Part shown: positions 6,494 to 12,549 of the stretch, in pieces
Position numbering within the stretch: the stretch's first letter is position 1
Layout: each line of letters opens with the position of its first letter
Assembly (NCBI GenBank): GCA_012517485.1
Contig: JAAYUT010000220.1
Coordinates: forward strand, 1 to 12,549
Direction: 5' to 3'
Length of the DNA: 12,549 nt
Origin: Candidatus Atribacter fermentans
Lineage (GTDB): Bacteria; Atribacterota; Atribacteria; Atribacterales; Atribacteraceae
Made by a program: the position numbers and the translations under genes
The notes under the pieces: generated by a model
Told to the model about the DNA's origin: nothing
Database searches by the model: none
What the model saw: the letters and a program-made list of their open reading frames with translations, nothing else

Positions 6494-6862
6494 TTACTTC
6501 TTTCGGCTTACACCAACCGTTCGTTTTGATCCCTTCCGAGAACGAGCATTCGTTCTCGTTCTTTGGCCTCGAACTGGTAAACCCCGCCGATGCCTAATTC
6601 CTCGATAAGTACCAATGGAAATCAACCTCTTTATATTTTGTGAGATCTGAGAACGCAATTCACCCTCAACCGGATATTTCTCAACCGCTTTTTGCAGTTT
6701 ACTCAATTGTTCATCGGTTAAGTCTTTTACTCGAATATTCGGATCAATCTGGGTTTCTTCAATAATTTTTTTGGAAAGAACTGGCCCAATACCATAAATA
6801 TAAGTTAAAGCAATTTCAATCCTTTTGCTGTTCGGTAAATCGACTCCAGCAATACGAGCCAT
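6494..6862 (-). CDS. rpsM: 30S ribosomal protein S13
   Basis: S13 sits on the 30S head and contacts P-site tRNA and the 50S subunit through inter-subunit bridges. The 122-residue protein starts MARIAGVDLPNSKRIEIALT and contains the YIYGIGP helix-turn segment. It ends in the conserved RHRRGLPVRGQRTRTNARSR stretch and a basic tail (RTVGVSRKK) that reaches toward tRNA. The ATG at 6862 has AGGAGGT 6 nt upstream. It follows rpmJ by 11 nt. Confidence 0.98.
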   Translation of the reverse strand: MARIAGVDLPNSKRIEIALTYIYGIGPVLSKKIIEETQIDPNIRVKDLTDEQLSKLQKAVEKYPVEGELRSQISQNIKRLISIGTYRGIRHRRGLPVRGQRTRTNARSRKGSKRTVGVSRKK

Positions 6863-6873
6863 GGAATGACCTC

Positions 6874-6987
6874 CTAACCTTGTCTTTGTTTATGTCTCGG
6901 GTTCGTACAAATAATAAATACTCTCCCATTACGACGAATAACTTTACACTTTTCACACCTCGGCTTGACCGATGCGCGGACTTTCAT
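6874..6987 (-). CDS. rpmJ: 50S ribosomal protein L36 (zinc-binding form)
   Basis: This is a 37-residue gene, small enough to be missed by length cutoffs. Translation from the ATG at 6987 gives MKVRASVKPRCEKCKVIRRN, then GRVFIICTNPRHKQRQG and TAG, which matches L36 end to end. Cys 11, Cys 14, Cys 27 and His 32 are the zinc ligands of the C+ form. GGAGGT lies 6 nt before the start. L36 stabilises 23S rRNA folding in the mature 50S subunit. It is the first gene after the 155-nt leader region that separates it from infA. Confidence 0.97.
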   Translation of the reverse strand: MKVRASVKPRCEKCKVIRRNGRVFIICTNPRHKQRQG

Positions 6988-7081
6988 TGTAATACCTCCC
7001 TATCGAAAATTCAAGACAGAAAAAACTAACCCCCCGATCTTGTCTTTCCTTTTGGTGGCAACTCTAGTCTCCACCTTTGTC
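6988..7081 (-). promoter_or_regulatory. Candidate structured leader of the alpha operon
   Basis: This untranslated stretch upstream of rpmJ can form two hairpins on the minus strand. One pairs 7071-7075 with 7054-7058 (GGTGG/CCACC), plus three inner pairs including a G-U that is valid only on this strand. The other pairs 7041-7046 with 7013-7018 (AAGACA/TGTCTT) around a 22-nt loop containing GGGGGG and TTTTTT. It ends at the rpmJ SD. The alpha operon is autoregulated by S4 in E. coli, and an equivalent element is possible here, but I cannot match it to the known E. coli structure. Confidence 0.3.
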
Positions 7082-7088
7082 ATTTCCA

Positions 7089-7097
7089 ATTGTATCA
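7089..7097 (-). promoter_or_regulatory. Candidate extended -10 promoter before rpmJ
   Basis: The minus strand reads TGATACAAT at 7097-7089, matching the extended -10 pattern TGnTATAAT at all but one base. No good -35 box lies 17 nt upstream, but extended -10 promoters often lack one, and the upstream DNA is AT-rich. Transcription would start near 7082. The position inside the only long gap of the ribosomal cluster supports a separate alpha-operon promoter. Confidence 0.4.
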
Positions 7098-7142
7098 ACA
7101 ATAAATATGATAAAGATTCCAATATTTTCTATTCTACCATGG

Positions 7143-7361
7143 TTATTTATGACGATAGGTAATTCGTCCCTTAGTCGGATCATACTTGGAAATTTGAACT
7201 GTAACTTTATCTCCTGGTAAAATACGAATATAATGCATTCTCATTTTCCCAGAAATATGGGCTAAAATTACTTTTCCACTTTCCAATTCCACCCTGAACA
7301 TAGCATTGGGTAAGGGCTCAACTACTGTACCGATCGCTTCAATAAACTCTTCTTTGGCCAT
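7143..7361 (-). CDS. infA: Translation initiation factor IF-1
   Basis: IF-1 binds the 30S A site during initiation. The 72-residue product is a single OB-fold of standard length with the family hallmarks: AKEEFIEAIGTVVEPLPNAMFRVEL, then HISGKMRMHYIRILPGDKV, then DPTKGRITYRHK. The ATG at 7361 is 5 nt beyond the map stop. The nearest SD-like purines (GGAGAGGGG) lie inside the end of map at a rather long spacing, so coupling to map translation is likely. A 155-nt gap follows before rpmJ. Confidence 0.98.
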   Translation of the reverse strand: MAKEEFIEAIGTVVEPLPNAMFRVELESGKVILAHISGKMRMHYIRILPGDKVTVQISKYDPTKGRITYRHK

Positions 7362-7366
7362 GTATT

Positions 7367-8128
7367 CTATTCATCCCCTCTCCTATCCATGGTCAATACT
7401 TCCGGTCCACCTTCGGTTATTAAAACCGTATGTTCATAATGAGCTGAAAGCCCACGATCGCGTGTGACAACTGTCCAACCATCGTCTAAAATTTGCACTT
7501 GAAAACCTTTTTCGTTGACCATGGGTTCAATAGCTAAAACCATTCCTTTTTTTATGATTGGACCTTGATTTCGCGATCCGAAGTTTGGAATTTGAGGTTC
7601 TTCATGAAGCGAGAGACCTAATCCATGGCCAACAAAATCCCGAACCACTGAGAAATCATTTTTTTCAATGCATTTCTGAATCGCATAGGATATATCTCCT
7701 ATTCGATTCCCTATTCTTGCTTTTTGAATTCCTTCAAATAGGGATTCTTTAGCGACCTTTACCAGTTGATAAGCCACACCGTTCCCATTTCCAGCTACGA
7801 CACTAAAAGCTGCATCAGTAAAATATCCCTGATATTCAACTCCAATGTCTACACTGACTAAATCACCATCCTGAATGATTCGTTCCCCTGGGATACCATG
7901 TACGACCTGCTCATTGATAGAAATACACAGTGATGCCGGAAAACCACGATAACCCTTAAATGCGGGTCTTGCACCCCTTTGAATGATAAATTTTTCAACT
8001 ATTTCATCGATAAAAGCGGTCTTCATCCCCGGCAAAATATATTTTTTTGCTTCGTTGATAGCACCGGCTAAAATTCTACCACTCTTCCTTAAGGGAATGA
8101 GATCACTTTCCTGAAGAAAAATACTCAT
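7367..8128 (-). CDS. map: Methionine aminopeptidase, type I
   Basis: Map removes the initiator methionine from nascent proteins after deformylation, using two divalent metal ions. The 253-residue protein has all five metal ligands: Asp 94 (VSVDIGV), Asp 105 (YFTDAAF), His 168 (VGHGLG), Glu 201 (AIEPM) and Glu 232 (HYEHTV), plus the substrate-site His 78 in HGIPG. It has no N-terminal zinc-finger or SH3-like extension and no type II insertion, so it is the short type Ia form. Its ATG overlaps the adk stop as ATGA. The adk-map-infA order is standard for this cluster. Confidence 0.98.
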   Translation of the reverse strand: MSIFLQESDLIPLRKSGRILAGAINEAKKYILPGMKTAFIDEIVEKFIIQRGARPAFKGYRGFPASLCISINEQVVHGIPGERIIQDGDLVSVDIGVEYQGYFTDAAFSVVAGNGNGVAYQLVKVAKESLFEGIQKARIGNRIGDISYAIQKCIEKNDFSVVRDFVGHGLGLSLHEEPQIPNFGSRNQGPIIKKGMVLAIEPMVNEKGFQVQILDDGWTVVTRDRGLSAHYEHTVLITEGGPEVLTMDRRGDE

Positions 8129-8778
8129 TCTTTTATTGACTCCAAAACCTTCTGAACTTGTTGAAAGACGTCGTCTATCGACCCTTTTGATATAACAATT
8201 TTGAGAATTCCCTGAGAACGATAGTAATCAACTAATGGTTTGGTTTGTTGTTCATAAGTATTTAATCGGTTGATAATAACTTCCGGTCGATCATCGGGTC
8301 TTTGAATCACTCGACCTTGACAGATATCACAAATCTCATCGTTTTTCGGTGGTTTAGAGACCATATTATAAGGAGTTTGACATTTCTCACAAATCCTTCG
8401 TGCTGAGAGCCGTTCAATTACTTCATCACGATCGACATCAAAATACAGAACCAGTTTAAGCTGAATCCCCATTTCTTTTAAAAGTTGATTTAATGCTTCA
8501 GCCTGTTCAAGGTTACGGGGAAAACCGTCTAACATAAAACCATCACGGTAGGTATTTTGGGTTAGTCTTTCCCGTATAATTCCAATAACCACTTCATCGG
8601 GCACCAATTCACCCGATCGAACATATTCCTCGGCTTTTTTCCCCCATTCTGATTTACTTTGAATAGCCAACCGAATAATATCTCCAGTTGAGATTTGTGG
8701 GATATGATATTGTTCTTCTATTTTTTTTGCTTGGGTTCCTTTGCCCGCCCCTGGTGGTCCAAGGAGCACCATAAACAT
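8125..8778 (-). CDS. adk: Adenylate kinase with zinc-type lid
   Basis: Adk catalyses ATP + AMP = 2 ADP in the cytoplasm. The 217-residue protein has the P-loop GPPGAGKGT (7-15), the AMP-binding STGDIIR (30-36) and the conserved LDGFPRN (83-89). It is the long form with a lid domain carrying Cys 130, 133, 150 and 153 in two C-x2-C pairs, the structural zinc site common in Gram-positive and thermophilic Adks. RPDDRPE follows the lid as expected. The ATG at 8778 has AGGGGG about 10 nt upstream. It lies 21 nt after secY and overlaps map by 4 nt. Confidence 0.98.
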   Translation of the reverse strand: MFMVLLGPPGAGKGTQAKKIEEQYHIPQISTGDIIRLAIQSKSEWGKKAEEYVRSGELVPDEVVIGIIRERLTQNTYRDGFMLDGFPRNLEQAEALNQLLKEMGIQLKLVLYFDVDRDEVIERLSARRICEKCQTPYNMVSKPPKNDEICDICQGRVIQRPDDRPEVIINRLNTYEQQTKPLVDYYRSQGILKIVISKGSIDDVFQQVQKVLESIKE

Positions 8779-8799
8779 TGATGGAATTCCCCCTTCAAA

Positions 8800-10068
8800 T
8801 TATTTTTTAATAAATCCTTCATAATGTCTCATAAGGAGTTGCGCCTCTAATTGTCTCACAGTTTCTATGGCCACTCCGACCATGATGATAATTCCAGTTC
8901 CACCAAAATAGAGAGTAGTTACATTGGTGATTCTTACCAGCAAGTCAGGCAGAACCGCAACAATCATCAAAAAAAGAGCACCCCATAAGGTAATCCGTGA
9001 TAATGATCGATCGAGGTATTCAACGGTTGGTCGACCAGGTCGAATGCCCGGTATAAAGCCACCATACTTTTTCATATTATCTGCTAATTCCATGGGATTA
9101 AAAGTCACTGCTGTATAAAAGAAAGTAAAAAATATGATTAACACTGCATATATCGTTAAATACAACGGCGAATTAGGAGTCAAGGCGTCAGCTATTGCTT
9201 TCATAAAAGATGAACCTTGGAAAAATTGTGCCAGAGTCGCCGGGAAGAGAAGAATTGAAGACGCAAAGATAATAGGAATAACTCCACCCTGTATAACGCG
9301 GATAGGGATATGTGTGCTCTGTCCACCATACATTCTTCGTCCCACAACTCTTTTTGCATATTGAACTGGTATCCTTCTTTGAGCTTCTTGAAACAAGACG
9401 ACAAAGGCAATGATGAGAATCCAAAAGACCAAATTGAGAATAAACATGATCGGATTAATTTCACCAACCCGAATTAATGATATGGTGCTTACCATTTGTG
9501 GAATAATTCGAGCAACAATACCGGCAAAAATAATGAGAGAAATCCCATTGCCAATACCATAATCTGAAACCAATTCCCCCAACCACATTAAAAACATACT
9601 TCCTGCAGTCAGGGTTAAAACAACTGTTATTCGATAAGGAATTCCCGGAGCAAACACCACGCCCATACTTTCTAACCAAACGGTGATACCAAAACCTTGG
9701 ACGGTTGCCAAAAGAATAGTTCCCCACCGGGTATACTGAGCAATCTTATCACGCCCCTCTTCACCACTCTTGGCAAGTTCTTCAAGTTTAGGAACCACTG
9801 AAGTTAAAAGTTGAAAAATAATCGATGCATTAATATAGGGCATGATACCAAGCGCTAAGATAGAAAATCGGCTCAACGCACCTCCAGCAAACATATCCAA
9901 AAAACTCAACAAACCACCTTGAGAAAATACGTTTGCCAAGGCTTTGGGATCAATACCCGGAACTGGGATATGAGCTCCAACCCGGAAAATAACCAGCATA
10001 AGGAGAGTGAATATGACTCTTTTTTTAAGGTCTGGTATCCTAAAAAGCTTGAGCAACGATTCCCACAT
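8800..10068 (-). CDS. secY: Preprotein translocase subunit SecY
   Basis: SecY is the protein-conducting channel of the Sec translocon in the cytoplasmic membrane. The 422-residue protein has the ten-helix pattern of the family, with plug-region PGID, LGIMPYINASIIFQLL in the second helix and EEGRDKIAQYTRWG in the following loop. The cytoplasmic loop RRIPVQYAKRVVGRRMYGG and the ribosome/SecA-contacting loop GGFIPGIRPGRPTVEYLDR are both present. The ATG at 10068 is 2 nt after rplO, and GAGGTG, 8 nt upstream, serves as SD from within rplO. Its position between rplO and adk is the classical spc operon location. SecE and SecG are not in this window. Confidence 0.98.
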   Translation of the reverse strand: MWESLLKLFRIPDLKKRVIFTLLMLVIFRVGAHIPVPGIDPKALANVFSQGGLLSFLDMFAGGALSRFSILALGIMPYINASIIFQLLTSVVPKLEELAKSGEEGRDKIAQYTRWGTILLATVQGFGITVWLESMGVVFAPGIPYRITVVLTLTAGSMFLMWLGELVSDYGIGNGISLIIFAGIVARIIPQMVSTISLIRVGEINPIMFILNLVFWILIIAFVVLFQEAQRRIPVQYAKRVVGRRMYGGQSTHIPIRVIQGGVIPIIFASSILLFPATLAQFFQGSSFMKAIADALTPNSPLYLTIYAVLIIFFTFFYTAVTFNPMELADNMKKYGGFIPGIRPGRPTVEYLDRSLSRITLWGALFLMIVAVLPDLLVRITNVTTLYFGGTGIIIMVGVAIETVRQLEAQLLMRHYEGFIKK

Positions 10069-10070
10069 GT

Positions 10071-10511
10071 TTAAAGCACCTCGGCTTTTCCGCCCTTTTC
10101 TTCAATGAGGGACTTGGCTTTTTTTGAAAAAGCATCTGAATGAACAGTGATAGCCTTATTTAACTCTCCCTTGGCAAGAATTTTCAATTTAAGAGAGGTA
10201 CTTTCTATAAGACCAGCTTTTTTGAGAAGTTCTTTGGTTATTTCAGTCCCTGATTCAAAACGATTCAGCTGCGACAGGTTTACTATCTGGTATTCTTCCC
10301 GATTCAAAGAACGAAATCCTCGTTTTGGTATCCGGCGAACAAAGGGCATTTGTCCTCCTTCAAAGTGGGCACTGATACTGGTTCCAGATCGGGATTTTTG
10401 TCCATTCTCTCCCCGACAAGCATTTTTCCCATGACCTGATCCGATTCCTCGCCCAACTCTTTTTCTTCGATGGAAAGATCCGTCCTGAGGTTTGAGTTCA
10501 TTTATTTTCAT
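10071..10511 (-). CDS. rplO: 50S ribosomal protein L15
   Basis: L15 is an assembly protein of the 50S subunit with a long basic N-terminal extension that threads through 23S rRNA. The 146-residue product shows that extension (KRVGRGIGSGHGKNACRGENGQKSR), then FEGGQMPFVRRIPKRGF, and the globular C-terminal half (LLKKAGLIESTSLKLKILAKGE). Length is normal. The ATG at 10511 overlaps the rpmD stop as ATGA, and secY follows after 2 nt, so rpmD-rplO-secY are likely translated in a coupled way. Confidence 0.98.
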   Translation of the reverse strand: MKINELKPQDGSFHRRKRVGRGIGSGHGKNACRGENGQKSRSGTSISAHFEGGQMPFVRRIPKRGFRSLNREEYQIVNLSQLNRFESGTEITKELLKKAGLIESTSLKLKILAKGELNKAITVHSDAFSKKAKSLIEEKGGKAEVL

Positions 10512-10717
10512 TCCGAAACCGTCTCCTCTCCTTCGATATTTTCTACCTCTAAAAGATATGAAACCTTGTTGACCATGCCTCGAATAGAGGGATTATCATC
10601 ATGAATAACACTATGATTTATTTTTCTGAGTCCCAATGATTTTACAGTTCGTCGGTGTGATTTTAATCTCCCAATCACACTTTTTTTAAGGGTAATTTTC
10701 AGTAATTTTTTTGTCAT
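10508..10717 (-). CDS. rpmD: 50S ribosomal protein L30
   Basis: The protein has 69 residues. It begins with the L30 core KLLKITLKKSVIGRLKSHRR, followed by TVKSLGLRKINHSVIHDDNP and IRGMVNKVSYLLEVE. Bacterial L30 is usually about 60 residues; here the C-terminus continues with a short acidic tail (NIEGEETVSE). GGAG lies 10 nt before the ATG. It is placed between rpsE (15 nt away) and rplO (4-nt overlap), as in other spc operons. rpmD is absent from some bacterial lineages, so its presence is a mild taxonomic hint. Confidence 0.95.
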   Translation of the reverse strand: MTKKLLKITLKKSVIGRLKSHRRTVKSLGLRKINHSVIHDDNPSIRGMVNKVSYLLEVENIEGEETVSE

Positions 10718-10732
10718 AAATTGATCACTCCG

Positions 10733-11239
10733 CTATACTCTTTCAAAAAAATCCTGGGAATTTTTTTCTCTTAAATGAGCTACTTCCCGAGGATCTTTGA
10801 GGTTCATCAATCCTTGTAATGTAGCATTTGCAACGTTAACTGGATTGTTGGTCCCTAATGATTTGGTCAATATATCGCGAATACCAGCAACTTCCATAAT
10901 CGCTCGTACTGGACCTCCGGCAATGACTCCAGTTCCAGGTGAAGCCGGTTTCATAACCACCATACCTGCTCCATATTTCCCCAGCACTTCATGAGTAATT
11001 GTCGACTTCCGTCTTGGAAAAGAAAACAAAGATTTTTTGGCTCTCTCAACTGCTTTCCGGACGGCATCGGGAACTTCTTTGGCTTTTCCTATTCCTAAAC
11101 CCACAATTCCATCGCCATTCCCAACTGCCACAATTGCTCGAAAACCAAATCGCTTTCCTCCCTTTACAACCTTGCTCACTCGGCTAACTGATATTAATCT
11201 TTCTTGAAGCTCAAGCCCTTCTGGCTTCACTTTCTGCAT
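10733..11239 (-). CDS. rpsE: 30S ribosomal protein S5
   Basis: S5 sits at the mRNA entry side of the 30S subunit and affects decoding accuracy. The 168-residue protein has the N-terminal double-stranded RNA-binding domain (RVSKVVKGGKRFGFRAIVAV, GDGIVGLGIGKAKEVPDAV) and the C-terminal domain with KPASPGTGVIAGGPVRAIME and GTNNPVNVANATLQGL. The ATG at 11239 has GGAGGT 6 nt upstream. It sits in the expected order rplR-rpsE-rpmD. Confidence 0.98.
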   Translation of the reverse strand: MQKVKPEGLELQERLISVSRVSKVVKGGKRFGFRAIVAVGNGDGIVGLGIGKAKEVPDAVRKAVERAKKSLFSFPRRKSTITHEVLGKYGAGMVVMKPASPGTGVIAGGPVRAIMEVAGIRDILTKSLGTNNPVNVANATLQGLMNLKDPREVAHLREKNSQDFFERV

Positions 11240-11256
11240 TGTCGAACCTCCATGGA

Positions 11257-11616
11257 TTAAAATTCAAGACCGCCTTCTCGAGCACCCTCAGCTAAAGCTT
11301 TAACCCGACCATGATACCTATTTCCACCTCGGTCAAATACCACTTGCTTAATTCCCTTTTGAAGCGCCATTTCAGCAATCCCTTTTCCTACTTCCCGTGC
11401 TTTCTCGGTCTTGGTTCCAGAGATCGTTTTCATTGGTGCTGAAAGAGTTGAAAAAGCAACTAAGGTTACTCCCTTATCGTCGTCAATTAACTGACCATAT
11501 ATATGACTTAAACTACGGTATATACAGAGCCGGGGACGTTCGGCGGTTCCTTTTATTTTTGAACGTACTCGTTTATGTCGGTAATATCTCTTTTGTTTTT
11601 TATCTATCAATGGCAT
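11257..11616 (-). CDS. rplR: 50S ribosomal protein L18
   Basis: L18 binds 5S rRNA and helps attach it to the large subunit. The 119-residue product has the basic N-terminus (KKQKRYYRHKRVRSKIKGT), ERPRLCIYRSLSHIYGQLID, and the C-terminal FDRGGNRYHGRVKALAEGAREGGLEF that is diagnostic for bacterial L18. The ATG at 11616 has AAGGAGG 7 nt upstream, one of the strongest SDs in the window. It is 12 nt from rplF and 17 nt from rpsE. Confidence 0.98.
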   Translation of the reverse strand: MPLIDKKQKRYYRHKRVRSKIKGTAERPRLCIYRSLSHIYGQLIDDDKGVTLVAFSTLSAPMKTISGTKTEKAREVGKGIAEMALQKGIKQVVFDRGGNRYHGRVKALAEGAREGGLEF

Positions 11617-11628
11617 GTTCGGTCCTCC

Positions 11629-12165
11629 TTACTTCGCCGTGGTCTTCCCCTGTTTTCTTTGGACTACTTCATGAATATACTTAATACCAGTTCCCTTATA
11701 GGGCTCAGGCTTTCTAATTTTTCGAATGTCAGCTGCGACCTGCCCAACCTGTTCCTTGTTGGCACCTTTTACTTTGATGATCTGCCCTTCAACGTCAAAT
11801 GAAATTCCGGTAGGTGGAATAATCTCTACCGGATGACTAAAACCGAGGTTCATCACCAAATTGTCGCCTTTTTTCTGAACCTTATAACCAATCCCAATCA
11901 GTTCTAATGATTTTTCAAAACCGTTACTCACTCCATGAACCATGTTGGCAATTAGAGTTCGAGTGAGCCCATGAAGTGACTTATCAAGCTTGGTCTCTCC
12001 CTGCGGGAAAACTCGAATCTCATTTTCCTCTTTAACGATTTTCATACGTGGATGAATTTGTCTCTCCAATAATCCTTTGGGACCCTTTACCCGAACGGAT
12101 AGACCGTCGATCTCAATATTGACTCCCGAAGGAACAACGATCGCTTTTTTCCCTATGCGTGACAT
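11629..12165 (-). CDS. rplF: 50S ribosomal protein L6
   Basis: L6 lies near the factor-binding site of the 50S subunit. With the ATG at 12165 the protein has 178 residues and starts MSRIGKKAIVVPSGV, exactly as in the family. The diagnostic PEPYKGTGIKY lies near the C-terminus. The frame is open up to 12213, into the rpsH end, but that extension is not family-like. The start at 12165 has AAGGGG 9 nt upstream. It follows rpsH by 16 nt. Confidence 0.97.
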   Translation of the reverse strand: MSRIGKKAIVVPSGVNIEIDGLSVRVKGPKGLLERQIHPRMKIVKEENEIRVFPQGETKLDKSLHGLTRTLIANMVHGVSNGFEKSLELIGIGYKVQKKGDNLVMNLGFSHPVEIIPPTGISFDVEGQIIKVKGANKEQVGQVAADIRKIRKPEPYKGTGIKYIHEVVQRKQGKTTAK

Positions 12166-12181
12166 ATCATGGATCCCCTTT

Positions 12182-12549
12182 CTACCATATATAACAGATG
12201 ACCTCTCCGCCAACTCCGGACTTCTTTGCAGCTTTACCAGTCATAATTCCTTGCGAGGTCGAAACGATGACCGTTCCCATTCCACCCAAGAGAATGGGTA
12301 TTTCATCTTTTCCTGCATAAATCCGTAAACCTGGTTTACTGATTCTTTTCAAACCATTGATAATCCGCTCTTTTTTCATTCCATATTTTAGTTCAATGAT
12401 CATGTCATTTGACTTATTCTCACGAGCAGCAATTTTATAATTTTGAATATATCCTTCTTCCTTTAAAATACGCGCTAATTCACCTTTCAGCTTTGAATAT
12501 GGTACCACAACCGTATTTTCTCGCGCCTTGAGGGAATTTCGAATACGGG
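12182..12549 (-). CDS. rpsH: 30S ribosomal protein S8 (5' end beyond the window)
   Basis: S8 binds the central domain of 16S rRNA and, in E. coli, also represses the spc operon. The visible part is 121 complete codons plus the stop. The most upstream residues readable are RIRNSLKARENTVVVPYSKL, which match S8 from about its residue 12 on, so only around a dozen N-terminal residues are missing at the right edge. A GTG at 12508 is an internal Val codon, not the start. The C-terminal half contains GLKRISKPGLRIY, ILLGGMGTVIVSTSQG and the terminal GGEVICYIW, all typical. Confidence 0.97.
   Translation of the reverse strand, partial: RIRNSLKARENTVVVPYSKLKGELARILKEEGYIQNYKIAARENKSNDMIIELKYGMKKERIINGLKRISKPGLRIYAGKDEIPILLGGMGTVIVSTSQGIMTGKAAKKSGVGGEVICYIW

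Noticed and set aside
6301..6608. Plus-strand open frames opposite rpsK and rpsM, and similar ones opposite secY, rplO and rpsE.
   Set aside because: They are antisense shadows of conserved ribosomal and secretion genes, without family resemblance.
12166..12213. N-terminal extension of rplF (16 residues).
   Set aside because: It runs into the rpsH end; the conserved MSRIGKK start at 12165 has its own SD.

Overview
The window is a stretch of core housekeeping sequence: the 3' part of the spc ribosomal protein operon, the alpha operon, an energy-coupling factor (ECF) transporter module and truA. All 20 genes lie on the minus strand, so transcription runs from high to low coordinates. The DNA is moderately AT-rich, Shine-Dalgarno (SD) sequences of the AGGAGG type are common, and GTG and TTG starts occur beside ATG. 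The order secY-adk-map-infA-rpmJ-rpsM-rpsK-rpsD-rpoA-rplQ-ecfA1-ecfA2-ecfT-truA is the one I know from Clostridia and allied low-GC lineages; rpsD sits inside the alpha operon, unlike in Bacillus. S4 and L36 both keep zinc ligands, and Adk has a four-Cys lid. A Firmicutes-like or deep-branching low-GC bacterium (Clostridia, Atribacterota or similar) fits. I cannot place it more precisely from sequence alone.

Layout from the right (upstream) end: rpsH (5' end cut by the window edge), rplF, rplR, rpsE, rpmD, rplO, secY, adk, map, infA. These are packed with gaps of 2-21 nt or ATGA overlaps. A 155-nt gap after infA holds a plausible extended -10 promoter and two small hairpins in front of rpmJ-rpsM-rpsK-rpsD-rpoA-rplQ. 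This makes it a candidate alpha-operon promoter and leader. A strong intrinsic terminator follows rplQ. Immediately beyond it come ecfA1, ecfA2, ecfT and truA, which overlap or nearly abut, so they form a tightly coupled unit that needs readthrough or its own promoter.

The leftmost 623 nt contain no gene I can support, and they are the least ordinary part. From right to left they hold an AT-rich stretch after truA, two inverted copies of a roughly 40-nt repeat enclosing a third palindromic repeat, a purine-rich block, a near-consensus minus-strand promoter (TTGACA, 17-18 nt spacer), and about 170 nt able to form several helices. That segment ends in GGAGGG at the very edge of the window. It looks like a structured 5' leader for a gene just off the left side; rplM is the usual neighbour of truA, but this is inference.

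The genes together supply 30S proteins (S8, S5, S13, S11, S4), 50S proteins (L6, L18, L30, L15, L36, L17), initiation factor 1, the RNA polymerase alpha subunit, the SecY translocon, adenylate kinase, N-terminal methionine removal, vitamin/metal uptake energising, and tRNA pseudouridylation. I see no defence system, prophage, CRISPR array or other new protein system here.
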